Assembly (NCBI RefSeq): GCF_034087045.1
Contig: NZ_CP139247.1
Coordinates: 6,474,001 to 6,538,000 of the forward strand
Source: Chitinophaga sancti
Lineage (GTDB): Bacteria > Bacteroidota > Bacteroidia > Chitinophagales > Chitinophagaceae
Reading direction: 5' to 3'
DNA: 64,000 nucleotides
The notes below the pieces were generated by a model. It did no database searches. It was not told the origin of the DNA and was given only the letters and a program-made list of their open reading frames with translations. Every line of letters starts with the position of its first letter. The stretch's first letter is position 1. Of the stretch, positions 25,135 to 34,212 are shown piece after piece. A program made the translations under genes and the position numbers.

Positions 25135-25551
25135 TTACTTATTACCTGGTAACACCTCCACGAGTGGTACAGAACCCCATTTTTTAATCACATCGGTAGT
25201 AAGCACGTTAAAAGGCTGTGCCGTACCACCCAATTCCCCGCAGTAATTGCTAAATACAACATGTGCGATCATATAATGCCTGATCACATAAGAGCATAGG
25301 ATACAAGGCTCCACATTGGAGTATAAAGTGGCTCCTTCACATAAGTCTGCACCATGCGTATGTACAGCATCCAACACCGCTACCACTTCTGCATGGCGGG
25401 TCACGTCTTTTAGACGGCGGCTTTGTTCAGTGCCTTCTCCGATTATTATTCCATCTTTTACAATGACACAACCTACCGCGCTCTCCCCCTCCCCGGCGGC
25501 TATTTGCGCGAGTTCCAGGCAGCGATTCAAATAAAAGGTATGATCTTCCAT
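25135..25551 (-). CDS. Cytidine/deoxycytidylate deaminase-family protein
   Basis: A 138-residue zinc deaminase, started at the ATG at 25551. The zinc site is H-A-E-V-V (near residue 53, with the proton-shuttling Glu) and P-C-I-L-C-S-Y (near residues 82-88). The family includes guanine deaminase, TadA and nucleoside deaminases; the N-terminus L-x-x-C-L-E-L-A and the G-E-G-E-S-A-V-G-C-V-I-V-K-D-G segment fit the guanine/nucleoside deaminase group better than TadA. Substrate not assignable. Confidence 0.88.
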   Translation of the reverse strand: MEDHTFYLNRCLELAQIAAGEGESAVGCVIVKDGIIIGEGTEQSRRLKDVTRHAEVVAVLDAVHTHGADLCEGATLYSNVEPCILCSYVIRHYMIAHVVFSNYCGELGGTAQPFNVLTTDVIKKWGSVPLVEVLPGNK

Positions 25552-25566
25552 ACCCAAATATATTCA

Positions 25567-26106
25567 CTATTCTAATCTCACTTCCCTCACGGTTTCATTT
25601 CCAGGCAAATCAACCGCCACTACAACGACCTTGCCACCGGGTGGCAGGCTTGTTGCCTTATAATACCAATCCACGCCATTCCGGCCTAAAACGGCCTTTC
25701 CACTTTCCTGAATCGTGCCGGCAGCATCAATCACACGAATATCGATAGATGCCACCCTAAATTCGTCTTTCGCCGTCACTACCACAGTTTCTTCTTCGAA
25801 CCGAATATTCTGCACTTCCGGGGACTTATAAGCATCCTTCACGGCCATATTATAAGCATTCTGCCCCGGACCTGCCAGCGACTTATAATAAGCCTTCAGT
25901 TCAGGATCCTGCAGGATCACCATTGCATAAGCTGCGGCTACTTTCATCTTATACCGGGCTTCCAGCTGTTTTTTGGTCGGTTTTTTCTTTGACGGACCTC
26001 GTTTTTGGGCCATGATGATCTGTCCGTTCCTTTCGTAGATGGTGAGTTGCTTGCCGAGGGTGCCTCTGACAAGTTGGAGAAGTATGTTGTCTTTTACAAG
26101 TGCCAT
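25567..26106 (-). CDS. Hypothetical basic protein
   Basis: A 179-residue protein starting at the ATG at 26106. It has a lysine-rich stretch near residues 36-50 (K-R-G-P-S-K-K-K-P-T-K-K-Q) followed by a helical part and a beta-rich C-terminal half (about 90-179), which looks like an immunoglobulin-like or carbohydrate-type beta domain. No signal peptide or membrane segment. I do not recognise the family. Confidence 0.65.
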   Translation of the reverse strand: MALVKDNILLQLVRGTLGKQLTIYERNGQIIMAQKRGPSKKKPTKKQLEARYKMKVAAAYAMVILQDPELKAYYKSLAGPGQNAYNMAVKDAYKSPEVQNIRFEEETVVVTAKDEFRVASIDIRVIDAAGTIQESGKAVLGRNGVDWYYKATSLPPGGKVVVVAVDLPGNETVREVRLE

Positions 26107-26155
26107 AACAAACAATTTTGAGGTTATAGGAACAATATTAAAAACTTCGGCGGAA

Positions 26156-26273
26156 CTATAATGCAACTTCGTTACCAAATGAGTACTAATACTTCACTAA
26201 AAGGGCACCTCAATATCGAAAGGATATACAGGTGTACTTTTAATGTACTTATGGTAACGAAGTTACACTATAG
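26156..26273. repeat. 118-bp imperfect palindrome, MITE/REP-like
   Basis: The outer arms are ctataatgcaacttcgttac (26156-26175) and, reversed, ctatagtgtaacttcgttac (26273 back to 26254). After small gaps the arms continue with agtac and taaaag...cacct pairs, leaving a loop near 26212-26228. GGCGGA-type sequence at both ends (near 26148 and 26281) may extend it to about 26147-26292. No ORF inside; rest of the gap is AT-rich. Confidence 0.6.
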
Positions 26274-26372
26274 CTTAACCGGCGATTCCGCCTGTATAAG
26301 CAAACAATGCGCTAACATGTAAATTGAAAATGGCCAAGTATATGCCCAGGAAAAAACCTAAAAAACTATCCT

Positions 26373-26798
26373 CTAAAAGAATATGTCTACATAATCCACT
26401 ACATTATTCCCCTCACAATTATCCATCTCCTGCAATCTCCAATACTTCCTCGCCCCTTTCACTAAAAAATGATATGTTCCCGTCTTTTCACAAACCTCCC
26501 CATTATTCACCCCCGAATACTTCGTTTGTATCGTTCCTTTAAATGTCATCTCTGCAAACGTTACTACCGTCAACGTCCCCTCGATTGTTACAAAATCGCC
26601 CTTCTCTCCTGTCTGCTTTCCATTAATGGAAAATGTACCATCACTATTCTTTTTTATTTGTGCTTTACCGGGCTTATCCCAGCTAATCCATTGCAGGGTG
26701 AGGTTATGGCTTCCTTCTCTTAATTTACGCGCATCCTGCGCTTTACCAAATTGAACCAGTCCGGTTAACATGACGATCAGCGCAATTATTTTTTTCAT
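26373..26798 (-). CDS. Secreted hypothetical protein
   Basis: A 141-residue protein with a clear signal peptide (residues 1-20, ending F-G-K-A-Q). The rest is beta-rich, with G-K-Q-T-G-E-K-G-D-F-V-T-I-E-G-T-L-T-V, two Cys (C-E-K-T-G and D-N-C-E-G), and ends in an acidic-aromatic D-Y-V-D-I-F-F. Probably periplasmic or surface exposed. I do not recognise a family. Confidence 0.75.
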   Translation of the reverse strand: MKKIIALIVMLTGLVQFGKAQDARKLREGSHNLTLQWISWDKPGKAQIKKNSDGTFSINGKQTGEKGDFVTIEGTLTVVTFAEMTFKGTIQTKYSGVNNGEVCEKTGTYHFLVKGARKYWRLQEMDNCEGNNVVDYVDIFF

Positions 26799-26901
26799 AT
26801 CGCTAAGCTAATAAATTTGAACAAGTGTCTGCTGATGAGAAAATTGTAAGATCAGTAAATAATGTTACCGATTTCAATTATAATGTTAAATTTAATTTCG
26901 A

Positions 26902-26929
26902 TTGCCATATTAATATACATTTACTTTCG
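26902..26929 (+). promoter_or_regulatory. Candidate promoter of the small lipoprotein gene
   Basis: TTG (26902-26904) and TACTTTCG (26922-26929) are 17 bp apart; the latter differs from TAnnTTTG at one position. The gene starts at 26989. Confidence 0.35.
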
Positions 26930-26988
26930 CCTGTTGTAATCTATAAGTATAAGGCATATTCAACTGGACAACAAATAAATTAATTTAA

Positions 26989-27498
26989 ATGCAAAAAGTT
27001 TTATTATTCTGTCTTGTCACATTTTCCCTTCTAAATTGCAAAGGCCAAAACCACCCATCCTTAAACGTGTCAGCAGGATATATTTCTATTTATTTATCCG
27101 TTGATGGGAATAAAGACAGTTTGAATTTTGAAAAAATACGGGTTACACCATCCGGTAACTTTACCTGCCAGGAAAAGGTTAATGGAGATCTTTGGGTAAA
27201 ATTCAGCCCTCATGATACAACAGTAGTGTGGGTAAGTGCGGACCAACCAGAAAATAAAAAAGGTATTGAAAAATTAAAGAAGAATATAGGTGGATATTCA
27301 CTGAAAGGAGCCTACCTGAATCCTTCCGAACCATTTGATATTTTCCATGTGATATATACATCGGATAGTAATCTAAACAGTTTGTTCATTATGACCTATT
27401 CTAACATAGGAGAGAATATATTAAGTGTAGCTTTATTTAATGACAAACCACTAAATCCTTTACTAGAACAGAATATAAGATTTAATTTAATGAAATGA
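26989..27498 (+). CDS. Hypothetical lipoprotein-like protein
   Basis: A 169-residue protein with a hydrophobic N-terminus and a possible lipobox (L-L-N-C at 14-17), so likely membrane anchored. The body is AT-rich in codon use compared with neighbours and contains K-K-G-I-E-K-L-K-K-N-I-G-G. No recognised family. It may be a recent acquisition together with the ORF next to it. Confidence 0.65.
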   Translation: MQKVLLFCLVTFSLLNCKGQNHPSLNVSAGYISIYLSVDGNKDSLNFEKIRVTPSGNFTCQEKVNGDLWVKFSPHDTTVVWVSADQPENKKGIEKLKKNIGGYSLKGAYLNPSEPFDIFHVIYTSDSNLNSLFIMTYSNIGENILSVALFNDKPLNPLLEQNIRFNLMK

Positions 27499-27511
27499 TT
27501 AGCTGGTATCA

Positions 27512-27775
27512 TTACTGATAGCCAATAGGAAACCAAACACCTCTTCTATTGGGTGCTAGCATATTAGGTAATACATGCCCATTGTCAAGCTCGTTGATAT
27601 CAATATTCTCTTTAACTAAGATAATTTTAGGAAGATCTTTTCCTGAGAAAACTTTTTCCTTTAGAATCTGAATCACATCATCATAATTTATTCCTGTAAC
27701 CCCACATCCGATTCTAGTACCATAGGGTGTATTGTTATACCCGTTAAAATCAAATTCAAACCAATATCTTATCAT
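27512..27775 (-). CDS. Hypothetical small protein
   Basis: An 87-residue protein starting M-I-R-Y-W-F-E-F-D-F, with G-C-G-V-T-G-I-N-Y-D-D-V-I-Q-I-L in the middle and a W-F-P-I-G-Y tail. This pattern looks like a small conserved cytoplasmic protein (comparable ORFs occur near immunity-type loci, from memory only). It converges on the preceding lipoprotein gene 14 bases away. Function unknown. Confidence 0.6.
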   Translation of the reverse strand: MIRYWFEFDFNGYNNTPYGTRIGCGVTGINYDDVIQILKEKVFSGKDLPKIILVKENIDINELDNGHVLPNMLAPNRRGVWFPIGYQ

Positions 27776-27915
27776 GCTGAATAATTATTCTGTTATAAAA
27801 CGGACCTATTTATGCGCCTACGCTTCAAAGCTTTCGAGCTATACCTGTCATCATCAACCCAAATTGTCACTCATCTCCGTGGTTATAAAGCGCATAAAAA
27901 CATATGCTAAATAGC

Positions 27916-27943
27916 AAAGCCCACGCAGACTTGCGCGGGCTTT
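27916..27943. terminator. Hairpin terminator
   Basis: Arms aaagcccacgc (27916-27926) and gcgcgggcttt (27933-27943) pair with one mismatch, loop agactt. T-runs are short on both strands. It could end the AraC transcript from 28.9 kb. The remaining 250-bp gap (27776-28025) shows nothing else I can name. Confidence 0.55.
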
Positions 27944-28025
27944 TGGGAAAATAATATATTGCTCCTGTCTACCAGTTATAAATTCCGTGCGCCTCCAAAA
28001 TATATTAATAATTGATAAAATCAGG

Positions 28026-28925
28026 TTAAATATTCCCCTTCCTTCTCAACCCCCTATACCCCTCCGGACTCACCTCCATACTCTTCTTAAACAACCTCGA
28101 AAAATGAAAAGGATCATCATACCCTATCGCCATCGCTACATCCTTTATCTTCATATCCGTTGTATACAACAACAAACAAGCCTTCTGTAATTTCAGATGT
28201 ATAAAATAATTCAATGGCGACATTCCCGTAGCCTTTTTAAATAAACTTGAAAAATGTGACGGAGACAAATCGATCTTCCTTGCCAGATCCTCCACCGTCA
28301 GCGTAACAGCAACCTGCTGCTGCATATACCGGATCGTATCATTGATCCTATCATTAATGGCATCCTTTTCACCAGGTACCTTGTCAGGATACAGGAATGT
28401 GGCGATAAAATGATACAGGTACAAACTCGCCTTACCCAGGTTATCCTTCCCAAACCCCATCTTCAAACTCTGAAACATAGCATTCCACAACTCAATCCCC
28501 TTTTCATTCGCATGAATATGCCGGGGACCATCGAACGGACCGATATTAAAATTCCGGTTAAAGGTGTCCATGTCTTTTCCGCTGAAATGCACCCAGTAAA
28601 TCGTCCATGGATGATGATCGTCTGAGCCGTAACGCAGGTGGAAACTGGTAGCAGGAATTATCACGAATTCATTGACACCAACCTCAAAACGCCGGTTACC
28701 AATCTCATACCAACCCTTTCCGCCGGTACAATAAATAAGAATGTTATCTGCACATCCGTTCTTTCTGTCGCAGAAGTGAAATGCCGCCTTTGGGAAATAG
28801 CCTATATGCGTAATATATAGCTGGCTTAGTACAGTATTCGCTTTGATGGCATTCTTCCAGACTGCATCAGGAAGGCTGATGAGCTGCTGTCCCGCAAAAC
28901 CATCTCTTCGTTTTACAGTTTTCAT
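28026..28925 (-). CDS. AraC family regulator of the adjacent Sus locus
   Basis: A 299-residue AraC protein. The N-terminal cupin sensor (about 35-110) contains the A-A-F-H-F-C-D-R-K-N-G and E-F-V-I-I-P-A-T-S-F-H-L-R-Y segments, and P-W-T-I-Y-W-V-H-F-S-G. The HTH (about 195-297) has L-A-R-K-I-D-L-S-P-S-H-F-S-S-L-F-K-K-A-T-G and F-S-R-L-F-K-K. This matches the sugar-sensing type found next to glycan operons. It is divergent from susC, so it probably activates the downstream fucose locus. Confidence 0.9.
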   Translation of the reverse strand: MKTVKRRDGFAGQQLISLPDAVWKNAIKANTVLSQLYITHIGYFPKAAFHFCDRKNGCADNILIYCTGGKGWYEIGNRRFEVGVNEFVIIPATSFHLRYGSDDHHPWTIYWVHFSGKDMDTFNRNFNIGPFDGPRHIHANEKGIELWNAMFQSLKMGFGKDNLGKASLYLYHFIATFLYPDKVPGEKDAINDRINDTIRYMQQQVAVTLTVEDLARKIDLSPSHFSSLFKKATGMSPLNYFIHLKLQKACLLLYTTDMKIKDVAMAIGYDDPFHFSRLFKKSMEVSPEGYRGLRRKGNI

Positions 28926-29018
28926 AACGTGCTACTGGATTTATATACAAAATACAAAATCGTAGTATAATTCATGAAAATAAATGAATCCTCCATTTAT
29001 TACAGGGTTGCGATTAGA

Positions 29019-29026
29019 TACTTTTG
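29019..29026 (+). promoter_or_regulatory. -7 element (TACTTTTG) ahead of susC
   Basis: TACTTTTG matches TAnnTTTG, 42 bases before the susC start chosen at 29068; this supports that start over the further-upstream ATG at 28984. A TTG occurs only 9 bp upstream, so the -33 element is unclear. Confidence 0.4.
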
Positions 29027-29067
29027 TTTCACACAATTCCAGTTATGAAATAATTAAAAATTGGTTT

Positions 29068-32000
29068 ATGCCAAAATTCCCGTTTGTATCTCTATCAGGG
29101 ATACTGATCACTATTTTCCTGTACATCAGCATCAGCGCATCTGCACAACAACCTACAAAGATCACTATTACAGGGACAATCACCGACTCTTCAGGATCAA
29201 AGCTGGAGGGGGTGAACGTTGTGGCGGAAAACAAAAAGAACATTGCCACTTCTACCAATTCCACAGGTAAATTCATCCTGGATGCAGAACCAGGTACCCT
29301 GCTACGGTTTTCGTATGTTGGTTTTGAACAACAGTACATTACCGTATCACCCAATTCAAAGGTGATCAACCTTGTCATGAAACATGCTTCTGCCACTGTA
29401 GAAGAGGTGGTAGTAGTGGCCTATGGCCGAAAACAGCGAAAGGAGGCCGTGGTTGGTTCCGTTACCACCGTAGACCCGGGTGCACTGAAGATCCCGTCCA
29501 GCAACCTTACAAATGCACTGGCTGGCCAGATTGCCGGTATGATCTCCTTTCAGAGAGGTGGACAACCAGGGTTGGATAATTCCTCTTTCTTCATCCGGGG
29601 AGTCACCACATTCGGATATAGTGCCAGTCCGCTGATACTGGTAGACAATGTGGAACTCAGTTCCAATGACCTGGCCCGCCTGCAGGTAGATGATATCGCA
29701 AGTTTCTCTATCCTGAAAGATGCCAGTGCCTCCGCATTGTATGGTGCAAGAGGCGCCAATGGCGTAATACTGGTTACTACTAAAGAAGGGAAAGCAGGCA
29801 AAGCAAGTATGAACGTGCGTTATGAACGTTCCGTTTCCCGGCCTACGCAGACCGTGAAACTTGGTGATCCGGTCACTTACATGAAATTGTACAACGAGGC
29901 ACTGACTACGCGCAATCCGCTGGCTACACCGCTGTATACCCCCAACCAGATCATCAACACACAGGCCACGATGGACAAGGCGCCGGGGTATAACCCTTAT
30001 GTATACCCTGCTGTGGACTGGATGAAGACATTGTTCAAAGATCAGGCGACTACACAGCGCGCCAATTTCAGTGTACAGGGTGGTAATGATGTAGCCAAAT
30101 ACTATATCGCGGGTTCTTATGATAAGGACAATGGTATTCTGCAGGTAAACCCTGTCAACAACTTCAATTCTGCCATGAAGTTTGAGAACTATCAATTACG
30201 ATCCAATGTGAATGTAAAACTCACAAAAACGACAGAAGTCGTAGTCCGCCTATGGGGTAATTTCAATGAATATACCGGCCCTATTACCGGCGATCAGTCA
30301 GGACTGGCGAGTGATCTGTATGACAGGGCACTGCATACAAGCCCCGTGTCTTTCCCTGCTTATTTTCCTGCTGATAGCGCCAACCTCCTTACCAAACATA
30401 TCCTGTTCGGTAACTCACTGACTTCATCCGGTAATTTACAGTCCAATCCATACGCAGACCTGATGTATGGCTATAAAAGTTTTTCTGAGTCACGATTATC
30501 GGCGCAGTTTGAACTGAACCAGGACTTCAATTTCATCACGAAAGGATTGTCATTCCACGGATTGTTCAGCACCAACAGGTATGCATACTTTGACCTTACC
30601 AGGTCATACAAACCATTCTATTATGATGTAATGAACTATGACCAGACCAGTAATACTTATACCCTGAACTGGCTGAATAGTCAGCCAGGTGGCGCACAGG
30701 AATTTCTCAGTTATTACCCCGGCACCAAGGATGTGAATACTTTCCTTTATTTACAGGGATCTCTGGATTATGCACGGGCATTTGGCAAACATAATGTGAG
30801 TGCTGCACTGATCGGTACCAGGCAACAAAAGCTAAATGCAGACGCCAACGATCCAAACACCCATCAGCCATCCCTTCAGTATTCACTTCCCTACCGCAAC
30901 CTGGGATTAGCGGGAAGAGCGACTTATTCATTCGCCAGTAAATATTTCCTGGAATTCAACTTTGGTTATAACGGGTCTGAACGATTCTCTACCCAATATC
31001 GCTGGGGTTTCTTCCCTACTGTCGGTGCAGGATGGGTCGTGTCTAATGAAAAGTTCTGGAAAGGCGATATCTCTCATATCATTACCAGACTTAAATTAAG
31101 AGGGAGTTATGGCTTAGTGGGTAATGACAATATCGATAATACAAGGTTCTACTATTTGTCAAATGTAACGCCTGATGATGTGAATGGCCCTTCTGCCGTA
31201 TTTGGTACAACCAATGGTGTGAAGATGTATGGTACGACCATCCAGAACTACCCGAACCCCGACGTAACCTGGGAGACTGCCCGCAAATCCAACCTGGCAG
31301 CGGAAGTCACTTTCTTTGACAAGTTAAATATCACCGCAGAAATTTATCACGAATTCCGATACAATATCCTGCAACAAAGAGGATATATACCCGTCACCAC
31401 GGGTCTGGAAGCTGCCGTGAAATCCAATGTAGGCGAAGCTACCGCCAAAGGATTGGATCTGAATATTAACTATAAACAAACGTTCTCCAAAAACTTTTGG
31501 GCATCTGTACTGGGTAACCTGACTGTGACGGCCAACAAGTACCAGCGTTTTGAAGAACCGGAATATAAATACGATTACCGCTTTCAGAATGGAAAACCGA
31601 TCAACCAGCCATTCGGATACATTGCAGAGAGATTATTTGTAGATGATAAAGAAGCGGCAAATTCACCTACCCAGTTATTTGGTGCGTCACCTGTGCCTGC
31701 TGGTGGTGATATCAAATACAGGGATGTCAATAAGGATGGTATCATTAACCAGGATGACCAGGTGCCTATCGGTTTACCCACCACACCACAGATCATTTAT
31801 GGCTTTGGATTTTCTTTAGGGTACAAAAACTTTGACCTCAATGCTTTCTTCCAGGGGCTTGCGAGAGAATCCTTCTTTATCAATGCCACATCCCAGGATG
31901 ACAGGTATTATGCCAAATATGGTACCGCACCGTTTGTAAACAATGCACAGATCTTACAGGCGTATGCAGACAATCACTGGTCAGAAGAGAACCAGAACTT

Positions 32001-32292
32001 ATATGCATTGTGGCCAAGACTTTCCACCACCGATATCCTGAACAATCAGCAGCAAAGTACCTGGTGGCTGAGAGACGGTAGCTTTATGCGCCTCAAATCA
32101 GTAGAACTGGGGTATAGTTTGCCGAAGTCACTGACGAAAAAAATGTACATCAGAACGATGCGCATTTATTTCAGCGGATTAAATCTGCTCACGTTCAGCC
32201 ACTTTAAACTGTGGGATCCGGAACAGGCTGGGCAGGGATTTGGTTACCCGATACAGAAGGTTTTCAACTGTGGTATTAACGTAAACCTTTAA
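29068..32292 (+). CDS. SusC/RagA-family TonB-linked outer membrane protein
   Basis: A 1074-residue SusC homologue, started at the ATG at 29068 because it opens a clean signal peptide (ending S-A-S-A-Q-Q). Order: CarboxypepD_reg-like domain (about 30-115), TonB-dependent receptor plug (E-E-V-V-V-V-A-Y-G, then N-L-T-N-A-L-A-G-Q-I-A-G; F-I-R-G-V; A-S-A-L-Y-G-A-R-G-A-N-G-V-I-L-V-T-T), then a beta-barrel to the end. With SusD it imports oligosaccharides across the outer membrane. First gene of a long operon and the main uptake channel of this locus. Confidence 0.95.
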   Translation: MPKFPFVSLSGILITIFLYISISASAQQPTKITITGTITDSSGSKLEGVNVVAENKKNIATSTNSTGKFILDAEPGTLLRFSYVGFEQQYITVSPNSKVINLVMKHASATVEEVVVVAYGRKQRKEAVVGSVTTVDPGALKIPSSNLTNALAGQIAGMISFQRGGQPGLDNSSFFIRGVTTFGYSASPLILVDNVELSSNDLARLQVDDIASFSILKDASASALYGARGANGVILVTTKEGKAGKASMNVRYERSVSRPTQTVKLGDPVTYMKLYNEALTTRNPLATPLYTPNQIINTQATMDKAPGYNPYVYPAVDWMKTLFKDQATTQRANFSVQGGNDVAKYYIAGSYDKDNGILQVNPVNNFNSAMKFENYQLRSNVNVKLTKTTEVVVRLWGNFNEYTGPITGDQSGLASDLYDRALHTSPVSFPAYFPADSANLLTKHILFGNSLTSSGNLQSNPYADLMYGYKSFSESRLSAQFELNQDFNFITKGLSFHGLFSTNRYAYFDLTRSYKPFYYDVMNYDQTSNTYTLNWLNSQPGGAQEFLSYYPGTKDVNTFLYLQGSLDYARAFGKHNVSAALIGTRQQKLNADANDPNTHQPSLQYSLPYRNLGLAGRATYSFASKYFLEFNFGYNGSERFSTQYRWGFFPTVGAGWVVSNEKFWKGDISHIITRLKLRGSYGLVGNDNIDNTRFYYLSNVTPDDVNGPSAVFGTTNGVKMYGTTIQNYPNPDVTWETARKSNLAAEVTFFDKLNITAEIYHEFRYNILQQRGYIPVTTGLEAAVKSNVGEATAKGLDLNINYKQTFSKNFWASVLGNLTVTANKYQRFEEPEYKYDYRFQNGKPINQPFGYIAERLFVDDKEAANSPTQLFGASPVPAGGDIKYRDVNKDGIINQDDQVPIGLPTTPQIIYGFGFSLGYKNFDLNAFFQGLARESFFINATSQDDRYYAKYGTAPFVNNAQILQAYADNHWSEENQNLYALWPRLSTTDILNNQQQSTWWLRDGSFMRLKSVELGYSLPKSLTKKMYIRTMRIYFSGLNLLTFSHFKLWDPEQAGQGFGYPIQKVFNCGINVNL

Positions 32293-32302
32293 AAGAATTC
32301 AG

Positions 32303-34201
32303 ATGAAAACGATCTTAACATTATTTATAGTCCTTATTCTTTTTTCATCCTGCAGGAAATACCTTGATGTCATACCTGATGATGTCGCTACATTGGAAAG
32401 TGCATTTGCCAATGCCAATGAAACACAGGCTTACCTCTTTGGGTGCTATGCCACCTTGCAGAACCTGGCCGACGTGCGTCGTAATCCGGGTTTTACCACA
32501 TCGGGCGAAGTGATATTCCCCTATCCGTTACAGGACCAGACCACACTGGGTGGTGCAGGTGGCGATGCAGGATTCAGCATAATCCGTGGTTTACAAAACA
32601 GCGCTAACCCCTTGCTGAACTATTGGGATGGTTATAACATGGGGTTGAATATGTGGCAGGCCATCAGGAAGTGTAATATCTTTTTGGAGAATGTACATAT
32701 CCCTCCTGATTTGCCGGACTACCAGCGTAAAAGATGGACTGCAGAAGCGAAGTTTTTAAAAGCATATTTTCATTACTGGCTGATCAGGATGTATGGTCCT
32801 ATTCCTATTGTGGATGTGAACCTGCCTGTGAATGCATCTATTGATGAAGTAAGGATTAAACAACAGCCTCTTGACTCCTGCTTTAATTATGTGGTGAGAT
32901 TATTAGACGAAGCGATTCCTGACCTGCCACCGGTGATACAGAATCTGGCAGCGGAACAGGGACGCATCAGCGCTACTATTGCACTGGCGGTGAAAGCGGA
33001 AGTGCTGGTTACGCAGGCGAGTCCTTTGTTCAACGGTAATCCTGATTATTCAGGTATGAAAAATCATGATGGAGTATTATTGTTCCCGGCAACATATGAT
33101 GAAAGCAAATGGCAGCGTGCCTTGCAGGCATGTAAGGAGGCGCTTGATAATGTAGGTAGTGCAGCGCTTTACCAGTTAAGATTAAGTGGTGGTATTGTAC
33201 ATATGTCTGATACAACCCGTCGTCTGCTTACCATACAAGGTGCTTTTGTAGACAGCTGGAATGCAGAACAGATCTGGACGCTGAATCCGCAGTTTGGCTG
33301 GCAGTATATGGCTTCTCCGCGTGTGACTACAGATGCGGCTTCTAATGTATTTGCAGTTTATTCTAATTTCTCTGTACCTATTGCAGAATCAGAAATATTT
33401 TATTCTAATCATGGGGTGCCTATTAATGAAGATAGGACCTTCGACTATAACAACCGTTATAAATTACAGGCAGGAGATGATGCGCATGCGTACTACATCA
33501 AAAAAGGTTACACCAGTGCCAAAGGTAACTTTAACAGGGAGCCAAGGTATTATGCAGATGTAGCTTTTGATGGCAGTGTATGGTTTGGCTCTGGTAACCT
33601 GGATGATAATAATCCCAATTATATCAATGCGGTAAATGGTCCGGCAGCACCACCTGATCAGCTGCGTTATAATGCTACCGGATATTGGGCAAAGAAGCTG
33701 GTACCTTATCAGACGACTTTCGGGCAGTCAAGCATCCAGCAGGGTTATTCATGGCCTTTTATACAATTGACCGGACTCTGGTTGCTGTATGCGGAATGTT
33801 TGAATGAAGTGAACGGACCTGGTGCCGAAGTGTATGCATGGATAGACAAAGTGAGAGCTAAGGCAGGTCTTGATGGGGTTGTAGCCAGCTGGTCACAGTA
33901 TTCAATCAATCCAAATAAATATAGCTCTAAGGATGGATTACGTGATATTATTCATCAGGAAAGAAGAATTGAAACGGCGTTCGAAGGGCAGGCAGGATGG
34001 GATCTGAGGAGGTGGAAGGAATTACAGCATGTACTGAGCACACCTGTACAGGGATGGAATGTATTTAACAGGACAACAGATGGTTATTACCAGTTAAAGT
34101 TGGTGCAGCAGACCTCCTTTAGTATCAGGAATTACCTGTATCCTATACAGGATTATGATCTGCTCACCAATCCGAATCTTGTACAAACCCTTTACTGGTA
34201 A
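32303..34201 (+). CDS. SusD/RagB-family glycan-binding lipoprotein
   Basis: A 632-residue protein with a lipoprotein signal (L-F-S-S-C, Cys16) and SusD hallmarks: K-Y-L-D-V-x-P-D-D near the start, W-T-A-E-A-K-F-L-K-A-Y-F-H-Y-W-L-I-R-M-Y-G-P-I-P (about 147-170), and R-R-I-E-T-A-F-E-G...W-D-L-R-R-W near the end. It forms the lid of the SusC channel and binds glycan. It starts ten bases after susC. Confidence 0.95.
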   Translation: MKTILTLFIVLILFSSCRKYLDVIPDDVATLESAFANANETQAYLFGCYATLQNLADVRRNPGFTTSGEVIFPYPLQDQTTLGGAGGDAGFSIIRGLQNSANPLLNYWDGYNMGLNMWQAIRKCNIFLENVHIPPDLPDYQRKRWTAEAKFLKAYFHYWLIRMYGPIPIVDVNLPVNASIDEVRIKQQPLDSCFNYVVRLLDEAIPDLPPVIQNLAAEQGRISATIALAVKAEVLVTQASPLFNGNPDYSGMKNHDGVLLFPATYDESKWQRALQACKEALDNVGSAALYQLRLSGGIVHMSDTTRRLLTIQGAFVDSWNAEQIWTLNPQFGWQYMASPRVTTDAASNVFAVYSNFSVPIAESEIFYSNHGVPINEDRTFDYNNRYKLQAGDDAHAYYIKKGYTSAKGNFNREPRYYADVAFDGSVWFGSGNLDDNNPNYINAVNGPAAPPDQLRYNATGYWAKKLVPYQTTFGQSSIQQGYSWPFIQLTGLWLLYAECLNEVNGPGAEVYAWIDKVRAKAGLDGVVASWSQYSINPNKYSSKDGLRDIIHQERRIETAFEGQAGWDLRRWKELQHVLSTPVQGWNVFNRTTDGYYQLKLVQQTSFSIRNYLYPIQDYDLLTNPNLVQTLYW

Positions 34202-34212
34202 AAATTTCACGT

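Noticed and set aside
29356..30195. Reverse-strand frame of 279 codons inside susC
   Set aside because: SusC plug and barrel motifs lie on the plus strand here; the antisense product is Cys/His/Ile-rich without domain features.
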